Shown in pieces: positions 11,346 to 20,460 of a stretch of DNA of 64,000 nucleotides. The stretch is from Acarospora socialis (taxonomy: Eukaryota; Ascomycota; Lecanoromycetes; Acarosporales; Acarosporaceae). Made by a program: the position numbers and the translations under genes. Position 1 is the first letter of the stretch. Each line of letters begins with the position of its first letter. The stretch covers positions 992,001 to 1,056,000 of the forward strand of contig JAMYGW020000005.1 of NCBI GenBank assembly GCA_025617375.2. Direction: 5' to 3'. Below the pieces are notes generated by a model, which was given only the letters and a program-made list of their open reading frames with translations, ran no database searches and was not told the origin of the DNA.

Positions 11346-12206
11346 TCACTGCGACTCCTTCATCCCGTCCCCTCCAATCGCCCCCTCCAGCGTCGAATCC
11401 TCCTCCACCCTCTCCGCCTTCTCCGCATCCTGGCCCGGCCTTCCCGTCTCCTCACCCAACACCTCCCTCGCCCTCTTCACAAACGCCTCGATCAGCACGC
11501 CCGCCACCTTCGGCGCCGCCGCCTTGCTCAGCGCCGCGTAGACCGGACTCGCAAACTCTACCTGGATGCTCAGATCGACTTCGGTCTGGGGGATCGGGGG
11601 CGCCTCGTGACTGCCCTGCAGCGGGCCCGGCTGGCCCTCGGGCGCCGGCTTGTAGGGAAATTCGCGCAGCGTCCAGGTCGTGAGGAGGGAGCTGAACATA
11701 GCGTTTCCGGCGGCGCGGTCGGTGGCCTCGTCGTTGGAGGGTGGTTGGAGAGCTTCGGAGGGGTAGTGAGACAGGTCGTCGTGCGGGATCGTCGTCTGTG
11801 CGGTGCCGCTGACGGCTTCGACGACGGTGTCCGGCACGCAGAAGACTTTGGACCGGAAGGTTTCCGAGTAGCCGGCCCAGCCGACTTGGAGTTCGGCTTC
11901 TTGAGGGTATTTCTTGTTGGTGGGTTTGGAGGCGGACGACCAGGAGGTGACGGTCGAGGAGGAACAGTAGGGGAGGAAGGCCGAGTAGGAGTTTATGTCG
12001 GAGATGATGGAGAAGATTTTGCTGGCCGGGTACGAGAGGGTGCGGCTGGCTTTGAGGGATTGCGTTTCGGGCGTTAGAGGCGTGGAGATGAAGTGTCGGG
12101 TGGGGATCCTTTGAGCGGGTGGGATTGGGAGTGGTGGTCGCGTTATAAGTCTGGGGAGAAGGGCGGTTGTTGGGCGGGAGGAGGTGAGGAATTGCGCTGT
12201 CTTCAT
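11346..12206 (-). CDS. COQ10: coenzyme Q-binding protein Coq10, mitochondrial
   Basis: Coq10 is a START/polyketide-cyclase-fold protein of the mitochondrial inner membrane that binds ubiquinone and supports its synthesis and respiratory function. Single exon, 286 residues from the ATG at 12206. The first roughly 50 residues are Arg/Ser/Thr/Pro-rich and lack acids, as a mitochondrial presequence should be, with TRHFIST at the likely cleavage region. The START domain begins with KASRTLSYPASKIFSIISDINSYSAFLPYC and includes VGWAGYSETFRSKV. An insert of roughly 50 residues (SALQPPSNDEATDRAAG.. and PEGQPGPLQGSHE..) lengthens the domain compared with yeast (about 207 residues), and the tail is acidic. 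The upstream frame has only a TTG, so 12206 is preferred. It shares a short divergent promoter with the Trm140-like gene. Confidence 0.87.
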   Translation of the reverse strand: MKTAQFLTSSRPTTALLPRLITRPPLPIPPAQRIPTRHFISTPLTPETQSLKASRTLSYPASKIFSIISDINSYSAFLPYCSSSTVTSWSSASKPTNKKYPQEAELQVGWAGYSETFRSKVFCVPDTVVEAVSGTAQTTIPHDDLSHYPSEALQPPSNDEATDRAAGNAMFSSLLTTWTLREFPYKPAPEGQPGPLQGSHEAPPIPQTEVDLSIQVEFASPVYAALSKAAAPKVAGVLIEAFVKRAREVLGEETGRPGQDAEKAERVEEDSTLEGAIGGDGMKESQ

Positions 12207-12466
12207 CTTGAGATATTGAAGCGATTGGACGTCGAGATTGTAGTAGAACAAGTTTGGGATTGATGTGTTCGTAGCATTACTCTTGGGAAAACTTCAGATC
12301 AAAAAACAGTTGAGGAACTTTTGTACCTGTAATAGTGACGTACAGACTGGGAATTTGGGCTCGATCTCGGTTGTACCCGGTAGGGCTGCAGCCGTAGCGG
12401 CATCTTCAAGCTCATCGATAAGACATTCCTAGAATCGGCTTATCCTTGAAACTCACCCCGGCAGCA
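12207..12466. promoter_or_regulatory. short bidirectional promoter, coq10 / trm140
   Basis: Only 260 bp separates the two ATGs, so a shared bidirectional promoter is inferred. No factor sites are assigned. Confidence 0.5.
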
Positions 12467-13660
12467 ATGGCCACCATGAACAACACTGTATCATCTGCAG
12501 CAACCTCTGCAGATCGAATCACTTGCCCAGACCTCTCAACCCTTTCAATAGAACCGTCCGCACAGGACATCTCTAACATCGCCCAACCCCCACGAATACC
12601 ACCCCACCGCTCCCACGACCCGACCAACAACCTGAAGCGCAGCGACCCCTTCCAATTCGGCTCGCGTTACCTCGAAGAAGGCGACGACATCTACGAGTTC
12701 AACGCCTGGGACCACGTCGAAACCGACGCCACCTACAAAGAATACGCCGAGATCCAATACGCCCGGCAGCGGGACGCGCCCGTCTCCGACTTCGACAAGC
12801 GCCGCTTCAACGCCGACCCCGCCAAGTGGTGGAACCTGTTTTACAAGAACAACACGGCCAACTTCTTCAAAAACCGCAAGTGGCTGCAGCAGGAGTTTCC
12901 CGTGCTCGGCCAGGTTACGCGCAAGGACGCCCCGCCCATGACGATCTTGGAGGTTGGCGCTGGGGCGGGCAACACGGCGTTTCCGGTTCTGGCGCAGAAT
13001 GAGAACCCGGGGCTGAGGATCCATGCGTGTGATTTTTCGAGGAAGGCCGTGGAGTTGATCCGGGCGAATGAGGCGTACGATGAGAGGTTCATCCAAGCCG
13101 ATGTGTGGGACGTAGCGGCCACAGGGCCGGAATCCTTGCCTCCGGGTCTTGGCGAGGGGAGTGTGGATGTGGTGCTGATGATTTTCATCTTCTCGGCGCT
13201 GTCCCCTTCACAATGGTCACAGGCGTTAAGGAATATCTATACGGTGCTCAAACCGGGTGGGGAGGTTTTGTTCAGAGATTACGGCAGAGGCGATCTGGCG
13301 CAGGTGCGGTTCAAGAAGGGCAGGTACATGGAGGAAAACTTCTACGTCCGTGGTGACGGGACGCGAGTCTACTTCTTCGAAAGGGAGGAGCTGGTCAAGA
13401 TCTGGGGACAATGGACGGAGGCGGGAGAGAAGGTCCAAGCTTTGGAGGAAGATGGCGGGAATGACGAAGAAGTTGAGACTGCCGGACACCATGCCGGTGA
13501 TGACGCCGGAGGCTTTGAAGTCGTGGATGTCGGAGTCGATCGCAGACTGATAGTGAATAGGCAGCGGAGACTGAAGATGTATCGGTGCTGGCTCCAGGGT
13601 CGGTTTCGAAAAAGGACGCGAGGGATTGCTGGTATAAACAGTTCACTAGATGAGATGTGA
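12467..13660 (+). CDS. TRM140: tRNA N3-methylcytidine methyltransferase (Trm140/METTL2-like)
   Basis: This SAM-dependent methyltransferase would form m3C at position 32 of tRNA-Thr/Ser. Single exon, 397 residues from the first ATG (12467). Diagnostic segments are FGSRYLEEGDDIYEFNAWD near residue 65, the DKRRFNADPAKWWNLFYKNN block, SAM motif I ILEVGAGAGNTAFPVL near residue 165, the HACDFSRKAVELI motif, the VLMIFIFSALSP segment, and the C-terminal DVDRRLxVNR-KMYRCWLQGRFRK signature. There is no actin-binding segment, unlike S. cerevisiae Abp140; the stand-alone form is normal outside yeast. Choice between tRNA-Thr and tRNA-Ser substrates cannot be made from the sequence. Confidence 0.88.
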   Translation: MATMNNTVSSAATSADRITCPDLSTLSIEPSAQDISNIAQPPRIPPHRSHDPTNNLKRSDPFQFGSRYLEEGDDIYEFNAWDHVETDATYKEYAEIQYARQRDAPVSDFDKRRFNADPAKWWNLFYKNNTANFFKNRKWLQQEFPVLGQVTRKDAPPMTILEVGAGAGNTAFPVLAQNENPGLRIHACDFSRKAVELIRANEAYDERFIQADVWDVAATGPESLPPGLGEGSVDVVLMIFIFSALSPSQWSQALRNIYTVLKPGGEVLFRDYGRGDLAQVRFKKGRYMEENFYVRGDGTRVYFFEREELVKIWGQWTEAGEKVQALEEDGGNDEEVETAGHHAGDDAGGFEVVDVGVDRRLIVNRQRRLKMYRCWLQGRFRKRTRGIAGINSSLDEM

Positions 13661-13868
13661 TCTCTCTGAAAATATCGACCCCCCCAAGCCTTATGCGAAT
13701 ATTACCATTTCAGATAGAATATATTCGTGAATCGGAGATCCTGCCAAGGGCTCCATATGACTCGGCCTTGGTAGGGCGATGTGTACTCTTCGTCACCATA
13801 CAGACTGTACATTATGCCTTTTATTCCTTGCCATATTCATGTTTTGTACAGATGCTATACAAATGCTA

Positions 13869-14911
13869 TTAAATCCAACCGCTTCCCCGCCCTGCATGCT
13901 TTCTTGCTGCCCTCAATATCTGCTCCTTTCTTGGAAATTCATTGAGCACCTCGTCCCAATTGATCCGATCCCACCAATTCTCCAGATATCTTCTCTTCCC
14001 CGCGACGCCGTAATCGCGCAGCCACACGTGTTCCCAAGTGTTGACGCAAAGCATCGGAATGACTTCGAGCCCTCCAGGCGCGACAACCTTATCCCTTCCG
14101 CTATGCCGGCCAAAGGACCCTGTTACATTGCTCACTTGTTGTCTTTGCGCCCAAGCTTGGCCCCTCATAGCGCCGGTCGCCGTTGCGTTCTGAGTGGCCA
14201 TGTCGACCGGTTGCATGCGGAAATGCGCGCCAGCGTAAGGGGAGCCGGCAATGTAGGTGGCAAGGATGCGCAGCTCGCCTGGCTCGGTGCTGACGAGCCA
14301 AACAAATCCAGGACCAAACATTGCATTTGCAGTGCTGATGAACTCGGCGCGCAGAGATTCGACTGAGGAGAAATCCTCCCTGATTCTGAGTTCGAGGCTT
14401 TCATGCATGTGAGTTTTGTCCGGAGCCTTAGAGCACAATGTCAGATATGATGTTCCAGCTCAAAAGCCAAGATTGAGGCTTACCAGAAACTTGAAGAAAA
14501 AGTGGTTGTTGTTCGCCATGGAGGCATAGTTGAAGAGAGCGGCTTGGTCGGCCTGACGAGCGAACTTCAAGAGTAAATTTTTCGGCATGGCGCTCTCATC
14601 GCTCGTACCTGCGAGCGATTAACACATACCGGGAATTGACACGGCCGTCACAAGTGCGGCGTTGGTGCCTTGGCCACGCTGAATGGGGTAGGATTACCTG
14701 CAGTCATAAGGCTCAGTCTTTGCAGGATGTAACCTTGATACTGCGTCCAAGCAATATCGAAACCCTCGGGAGAGAGTAAGCCGGGTACTCCATGTTGTTC
14801 GAACGTCGGACCGTGCGTCAACGGCGGAACAGAGTGTATAAGTCGCCTTCGCGATCCTGACGTTGCTGTTGTTCGTGTCTGCCATGCAACGAGGTTAGCA
14901 CGCCGTAACAT
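13869..14911 (-). CDS. RSM26: mitochondrial small-subunit ribosomal protein mS42 (SOD-fold, Rsm26-like)
   Basis: A mitoribosomal protein derived from Fe/Mn superoxide dismutase. Three exons: 14911-14698, 14608-14484 and 14426-13869, with introns of 89 and 57 bp, giving 298 residues. The start has an Arg-rich presequence (MLRRANLVAWQTRTT). The SOD-like N domain includes HGVPGLLSPEGFDIAWTQYQ and MANNNHFFFKFL; the C domain has TANAMFGPGFVWLV and NTWEHVWLRDYGV. The usual N-domain metal-ligand pattern of active SODs (H-x-x-H region) is not preserved, consistent with a structural ribosomal role rather than catalysis. mS43 (Mrp1) is a related paralogue and cannot be fully excluded. It is convergent with the Trm140-like gene (208 bp between stops). 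Confidence 0.85.
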
Positions 14912-15583
14912 AAGTGACGTTGAGAGCAGTTAGTTACCGAGGCGGTGTACCCAGCGCGCAGGGCAGCCTGCTGCCGTACTACCCGTTGTAAGATCATCAA
15001 TGGTGGTTATTGCATTGTGAGGATGAATGAGGCTCGAAAATGTACTAACGTTCTTCTGGAGCAGTATTTTTGGGCTAGCGCCTTCACCAGGAGCCAATAA
15101 AATCAGTTCAATCCAAGCTTTATCGCTGCCGTCGAAACTGTCAGAGCCGCCCACATCTACTCTACGTCGTTTCATCTTCTTGGGGCAAATAGCCCAAGGC
15201 CTCAGACAGCCTCTCACTCCGTAGAGTCATCGTGAGGTGTCGATAGCTTCCCATTCTCTGTCGCCCACTCAATCACGCGCTGCTTCTCGGCGCGTGCAAG
15301 AGTTACACCATGCTCATTCCGTGCCTTTCCATTGTGCTCCTGCTCTCGCTGGCTTCGAGCAGCACACAATGGCTATTTCTATATATCTCGGTCTGAGATC
15401 GTCACTGCATTTACTAATCGTGCATTGAAACCACCTGTCTACAGAGTGTCTGATAAGCTGTTCCGTCCTTTGTTTTCTGACCTCCATTCTCATCGTCAGA
15501 ATTTCTACAGACTGTATTACTGCCAGTCCGTGTGATCGTACGCTTGAGAGACTTTTGACGCCAGATACTTTCTCTGTTTGAGG
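14912..15583. other. divergent intergenic region
   Basis: Separates the mS42 gene from the Cys-rich membrane protein gene. A 95-codon minus-strand frame (14930-15217) and a 65-codon plus-strand frame (15027-15224) are open but resemble nothing and are likely chance. Confidence 0.4.
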
Positions 15584-16723
15584 ATGGGACGAACAACCCT
15601 TTCCAAGCTGGCTGCTGTTTGCCTCATCTCGTCAACGGTCCCTTCGGCCACGGCCCTCACCACTGCAGTCACCGCAGCTCAGGACCTTGGTCTTCTTACA
15701 CGAGACTCCAGCGCCTGCGGTGATCCTACTTACACTCCTTGTGATGACTTCAACCTACCCTCGAACTTCTGCTGCCCACCTTCGACAAAGTGCATCCCTC
15801 TCAACAATGCGACATCCGTTATCTGCTGTCCTCCGGGTGAGGACTGCCAATATATTAAGCCCATCACCTGCGACATCGCCCAACAGAATGCCGCTACGCA
15901 CCCGCAGAACCCGATCCACAACACGAACCTTTCGGCTTCGCTGGCAACGTGCGGTGACTCATGTTGCCCCGACGGGTATTCATGCCAGAACGACAAGTGT
16001 GCAATGAACAAGCAGATATTACATTCCTCCTCTTCAGCATCCTCCACCTCCACTGGATCTACCACCACATCGACCGCCGCACCCACAAACCCTTCCAGCG
16101 TACCCAACATCGCGACCACAATCCCTTCACCAACAACATCCTCCTCCGCAGTCGCAGCCGCCGTACCAGCATCCAGCCAATGCAACCCCTTTCCTGGCGT
16201 TGCTATCATGGCAGGTTTCTTCCCGGGCTTCGTGGCCGGCGCTCTCCTCGCCGTCCTCGTCATCATCTGCCTCGGCCGTCGTCGCGACAAGAAGCGCGAG
16301 CGCGAGCGCGAGAGCCAAAACTTCGGCCGCATCAGCGCCACCGTCTCCGATCCAATATACGATCCGCAGCTAGCTTGTCGCACCGACTTTCTGCGCCGCG
16401 AGTCTCGCTCCAAATACCGCTCTTCACGCGTCCGGTCTCTGTTTTCGCGACAAACACCTCCGGCGCCTGCTCAACAATCTGAATATCCACTGTACGAACG
16501 GCAACCGGGAGAGGGGGTGGGGAGGAGCGTTCCACGCACGCCGGATATAAAGAAGCCGCCCAGCTTGGAGAGTATCCGCGTCTACTCTCCTGAGCATGGC
16601 GCCGCGGCTTTGAGGCCGCAGACGACGTTCACGGAGATGATGGCCAGCGCCGGGTTTAGAGGCAATGAGGGGTATTTGGGGAGTCCGGGGCGGGTGGATC
16701 CGAGGTCGAGGAAGATCTTCTAG
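15584..16723 (+). CDS. Cys-rich single-pass plasma-membrane glycoprotein, function unknown
   Basis: I do not recognise an ortholog with a known role. The 379-residue protein, from the ATG at 15584, has a clear layout. A signal peptide covers about residues 1-25 (LAAVCLISSTVPSATALT). The extracellular part carries 14 or so cysteines arranged in repeated CCP-type units (CCPPSTKC, CCPPGEDC, CCPDGYSC) up to about residue 140. A Ser/Thr/Pro-rich stalk of about 60 residues follows, a likely O-glycosylation region. One transmembrane helix (VAIMAGFFPGFVAGALLAVL) is near residues 207-230. A basic stop-transfer patch RRRDKKRERERE and a cytosolic tail rich in Ser, Pro and Arg complete it. This is the plan of fungal wall-stress or mid2-like sensors, but the Cys pattern is not WSC. 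Role in wall or surface sensing is inference. Confidence 0.8.
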   Translation: MGRTTLSKLAAVCLISSTVPSATALTTAVTAAQDLGLLTRDSSACGDPTYTPCDDFNLPSNFCCPPSTKCIPLNNATSVICCPPGEDCQYIKPITCDIAQQNAATHPQNPIHNTNLSASLATCGDSCCPDGYSCQNDKCAMNKQILHSSSSASSTSTGSTTTSTAAPTNPSSVPNIATTIPSPTTSSSAVAAAVPASSQCNPFPGVAIMAGFFPGFVAGALLAVLVIICLGRRRDKKRERERESQNFGRISATVSDPIYDPQLACRTDFLRRESRSKYRSSRVRSLFSRQTPPAPAQQSEYPLYERQPGEGVGRSVPRTPDIKKPPSLESIRVYSPEHGAAALRPQTTFTEMMASAGFRGNEGYLGSPGRVDPRSRKIF

Positions 16724-17646
16724 GTGGTAAGAAGGCGACGTGGTTTCAAATCCTGGAACTGAGGCGGGTGACTACACTTGAATACGAGTAGCTATCGTTA
16801 CTTTCGAATAAACACTTGTGGTGATTTTCGTACCTGTGAAGAACTTGTCACATAGCTCACCTGTACCATCTTGCGAGATAAAGCAGTATTTGTGACTCTT
16901 TAATCACGATTTGTCACGATTCGATCCCCGTCTTTACTCTGGAGTGTTCCAAATCTTCAAAAATATGTGATAATAAGGTAGGTACTGTACGGCACTTAAC
17001 TTACCTGTAAGTGAGCGCATGTCAACAACAATCCCCCATCAGGTTAAGACCTATGAGATCATCGTCCTCGGTCAATTGCTTGTCGCCGAGGGTGGGATTA
17101 TCCTTATCCACTGCAAAAAAAGTACCAGAAGTTCCGAAAGAGCTCCATCAATTTCCTTATCTGATTGCAGAGCATGTATGTAAACCGTGACTTACCTTAT
17201 AATGTGTCTTACTTAGGTACCTTATGGGTACGATTATGAAGGTCAAGCTTTCCTGCGGCGTTGGAGGCGCGCTCGGCTCCTTTTATCCATCGTTCCCGAG
17301 ATTGGGGCCAGATTCAGTGTGGGGAGGAAGGAGCTGCACACCCACTCGTACATCTGCCCCCAACATCAATGTAAGGTAATGATATCAATTATCTTGGTAC
17401 CCTATCATGGCAGGCCTAGCCTTGCCAGCTTCTGCATGCGGCTAAAGCCGGTATGCGGGTGGAGGAGGAGCTCCAAGCTTTATATGAGTACTTGCCTGAG
17501 CAGTCAGGAACAGACTTATAAACTGCTTCTATGGTAGTTTAGTATATATCGTAACGGTTTCCGAATCCTTCTCAGAGTGTCGTTTATAGCTGTTTTCATA
17601 TTAGTGACCACCAAGAGCGCAGACATCGACCTCTCACGGTGCAATC
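16724..17646. other. intergenic, no gene recognised
   Basis: AT-richer stretch containing short direct repeats (TCACGATT twice, about 16904-16922) and a copy of the TTAGGTACCTTA motif near 17213. It includes the promoter of the amidase gene. Confidence 0.45.
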
Positions 17647-19569
17647 ATGGCGATCTCGCGTTTCTCACTTTGCTCTATGCTATGTCTTGTGCTATTGGCG
17701 CTCTTCGTCAATGGCCAGTCTGTGTGCACGTCACTTACAGGTGTGCCAAACTCATTGCTGCTTCTGATTGTCGGTCATACTGAGACATGAGTAAGCCAAG
17801 GGAAAGCCTTTTCCGAGCTTGGTCGACGTCACTTTGGAAGATCTGTCCACAGGACTTGAAAGTGGCCAATTCACCAGCGTCGATCTCGTCAATGTACGCT
17901 CACAGTAAGCTCATCGAAGCGTTGTACTTATCTTGTACGGCAGGCATACAATGCGCGGATCCAGGAGGTCAATTCCACTCTTAATGTGGTGATTGAGCTT
18001 AACCCGGATGCCTTGACCATTGCGGCACAACTCGATGCTGAAAGAGCCAATGGCACCACACGAGGGTAGGCGAAGCCTCATACTCAAGTCGAGTGCCTTC
18101 ACTAACTCGAACTAGGCCTCTTCACGGTATACCTATCCTGATCAAGGATAACATTGCTACCATGGACAAGATGAACAACACGGGTGCGCACGTAATTCTG
18201 CACTCCGGATGAACACAAGACGCTGACAGTGTGTAGCCGGTAGCTACGCATTGCTAGGAGCAACAGTCCCGCGTGACTCTGGTGTAGCCATGAAACTACG
18301 GCAGGCGGGCGTAGTGATCACCGGCAAACTCGGCCTTTCCGAATGGGCGAATTTCCGATCGACCAATTCAAGTAACGGCTGGAGTGCCCGGGGCCATCAG
18401 GTTTTCGGTGCATATTACCCAATGCAGGATCCTAGCGGAAGCTCAAGCGGAAGCGGTGTCGCTTCAGCATTAGGGCTTGCATTTGCCGCTCTCGGTACGG
18501 AGGTAAGACCGAATCCCCTCTCAAGCGATGTGACCGTCAGCTAATCATGAACCACAAGACAAGCGGTAGCATCCTAAGTCCGAGTGAAGTCTCCAATCTG
18601 GTCGGTATCAAGCCCACAGTCGGACTGGTAAGCCGAGCATTGGTCATTCCGATATCCCAACGACAAGACACGGTTGGTCCCATGGCTCGCACGGTCCGGG
18701 ATGCGGCGTACGTCCTTCAAGCCATCGCCGGAAAAGACCCAAACGACAACTACACCTCCGCCATCCCCTGCATACCCGACTACGTTGCCGCATGCAACTT
18801 CTCCGCCTTCCGAGGCGCCCGGATCGGCATCCCTCGCAACGTCATCACGCCCGAACCCGGCGACGGCCCCGTCCTCGCCGCCTTCGAAGCGGCCGTCTCC
18901 CTCATCCGCAAAGCGGGCGCCACCATCGTCGACAACACGAACATCACCCCCTACGCCCTCGACCAATACCTAAACGGCAACGCCTCCCTCATCGTCCTCG
19001 AAGCCGACTTCGTCTCGGACCTCCCCAACGAATACCTGTCGAAGCTCGTCACCAACCCGCAAAATGTGCACTCCCTCGCCGACGTCAGCAACTTCACCCA
19101 CGCCAACCGCGTCCTCGAAGACTACCCGGACCGCGACACCGCCATCTGGGACCAGGCCCTCGCCCTCGGCTTCAACAACACCGACCCCCGCTTCTGGGCC
19201 GCCTACCAGACCAACCTCGTCACCGGCGGTTCCGGCGGCATCCTCGGCGCCCTCGCCAACAACTCCCTCGACGCCCTCATCCTGCCCACCGACTTCTCCC
19301 CGGGCCTCCCCGCCCTCGTCGGCACGCCCGTCATCACCGTCCCGCTGGGCTTCTATCCCGCCAACACGACCGTCATAAAGAATCCGAGGGGGGATTTGGT
19401 CGCGACGGGGCCGAACGTTCCGTTTGGCCTCAGTTTTCTGGGACCGGCGTGGAGTGAGGCGACACTGATTTCGTTTGCGTACGCGTTTGAGCAGAGGACC
19501 AGGGTCCGCAATATGGTGCAGCCGTTTCTGCTGCCGCACACGGAGATGCGGGATATTGTGGGGGCGTGA
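17647..19569 (+). CDS. secreted amidase-signature family hydrolase
   Basis: A member of the amidase-signature family with an N-terminal signal peptide (MAISRFSLCSMLCLVLLALF), so probably exported. Six exons are inferred: 17647-17740, 17796-17893, 17944-18065, 18116-18183, 18237-18502 and 18559-19569, with five introns of 50-56 bp; about 552 residues. The Ser-Ser-Lys triad is visible: Lys in PLHGIPILIKDN, the cis-Ser in the GSSSGSG stretch, and the nucleophile Ser in GTETSGSILSPS, which is split by the last intron (GTE|TSGS). Family blocks such as AGSYALLGATVPRDS and SNSSNGWSARG fit fungal glutamyl-tRNA amidotransferase subunit A-like amidases, but the signal peptide rules out an organellar GatA. 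Exon 2's left border (GAGTAAG acceptor) is the least certain join. The last exon is strongly C-ending in codon use. Substrate unknown. Confidence 0.85.
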
Positions 19570-20460
19570 GGGATGGAGTAGGGGTGTTGGGATGGTGGAG
19601 GTGATAGGTTGGGGGGTGGTCTAGGGGTCGGAGAGGGGTATTTAGCCCATCAGATCAGAGATCTTACTAGGTTGGGGCTGATCGCTGGAGGAGCTGGGAC
19701 TGTGGGTTTATAGCAGGGAGGTGGCTGGCATATGGGAGGCTGAGCATATGACATGTATCTAGCTGACGCCGCTACATAACGAAGATTTTGCTTGTGAGAT
19801 ATTGTGGTCCCAACTACGACGGCGGTGTCGAGCGAATTTGTGTTCCGCAATCAGTGATGTGAGTTGGTAGGGTCGGGTAGGGTAGGGTAAGGTGCGGAGG
19901 CGTGTGTCGCAACCGGAGTGTCTACCCGAGGCACGAATTCCGCTCAATGAGACTGGAGTGCGATTATGCCAGGGTGGATTGGAACGGCGCTAGCCTGGGG
20001 CTGGTGGGAAGAATGGTGGTGTACCTACTTGACCAACGGAGTAGAAGATTCGGGTCCGGGTATATACTGTACATGACACGTGCCCAGAAGAGCTACCCAG
20101 ACGTCTACGGTCGCGTTGTTGTGATACGGCTCATACAGTCCAGGTGCGGCTGCAGACAAACAGCAGGTGCGAAATCGGTGCATGATACAGTCCGGTCTGG
20201 GACGTGCGACTATGTCTTCTCGCCCGTGAAGTGTATCGTTCTTGTCAGGGAACCTTTCCCTCCGCGCTCTCTCTCGTCCACATATGTATCACTTTCATTC
20301 AACAACGTCAATGTAAAGTCAAGAAGAACACGACAACGCTCATAGCTAGGAAGAGAACATATCCAACGCCGCAGGCTAAGTGCATTGCATTTCATTCCGC
20401 TCCCTATCTCGACCCGAACCTGCTGGCAATACTCGACCACCACAATCCCCTCCCACGAAC
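19570..20460. other. convergent 3' intergenic
   Basis: Between the amidase and PAP2 gene ends. A 147-codon plus-strand frame (19902-20345) is open but has no domain, membrane pattern or codon signal that I can support. Likely 3' UTRs plus spacer. Confidence 0.4.

Noticed and set aside
11607-12077. 156-codon Gly/Val-rich plus-strand frame
   Set aside because: Antisense to Coq10.
12545-13096. 183-codon minus-strand frame
   Set aside because: Antisense to the Trm140-like methyltransferase, which has all family motifs.
14930-15217. 95-codon minus-strand frame just upstream of mS42
   Set aside because: Not joinable to mS42 with a plausible intron needed by the family, and no homologue recognised.
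18792-19457. 221-codon Arg/Pro-rich plus-strand frame, and a 189-codon minus-strand frame at 18970-19539
   Set aside because: Both are shadows of the amidase last exon, caused by its C-ending codon use.
19902-20345. 147-codon frame in the amidase/PAP2 spacer
   Set aside because: No recognisable domain, signal peptide or splice-supported extension; likely chance.
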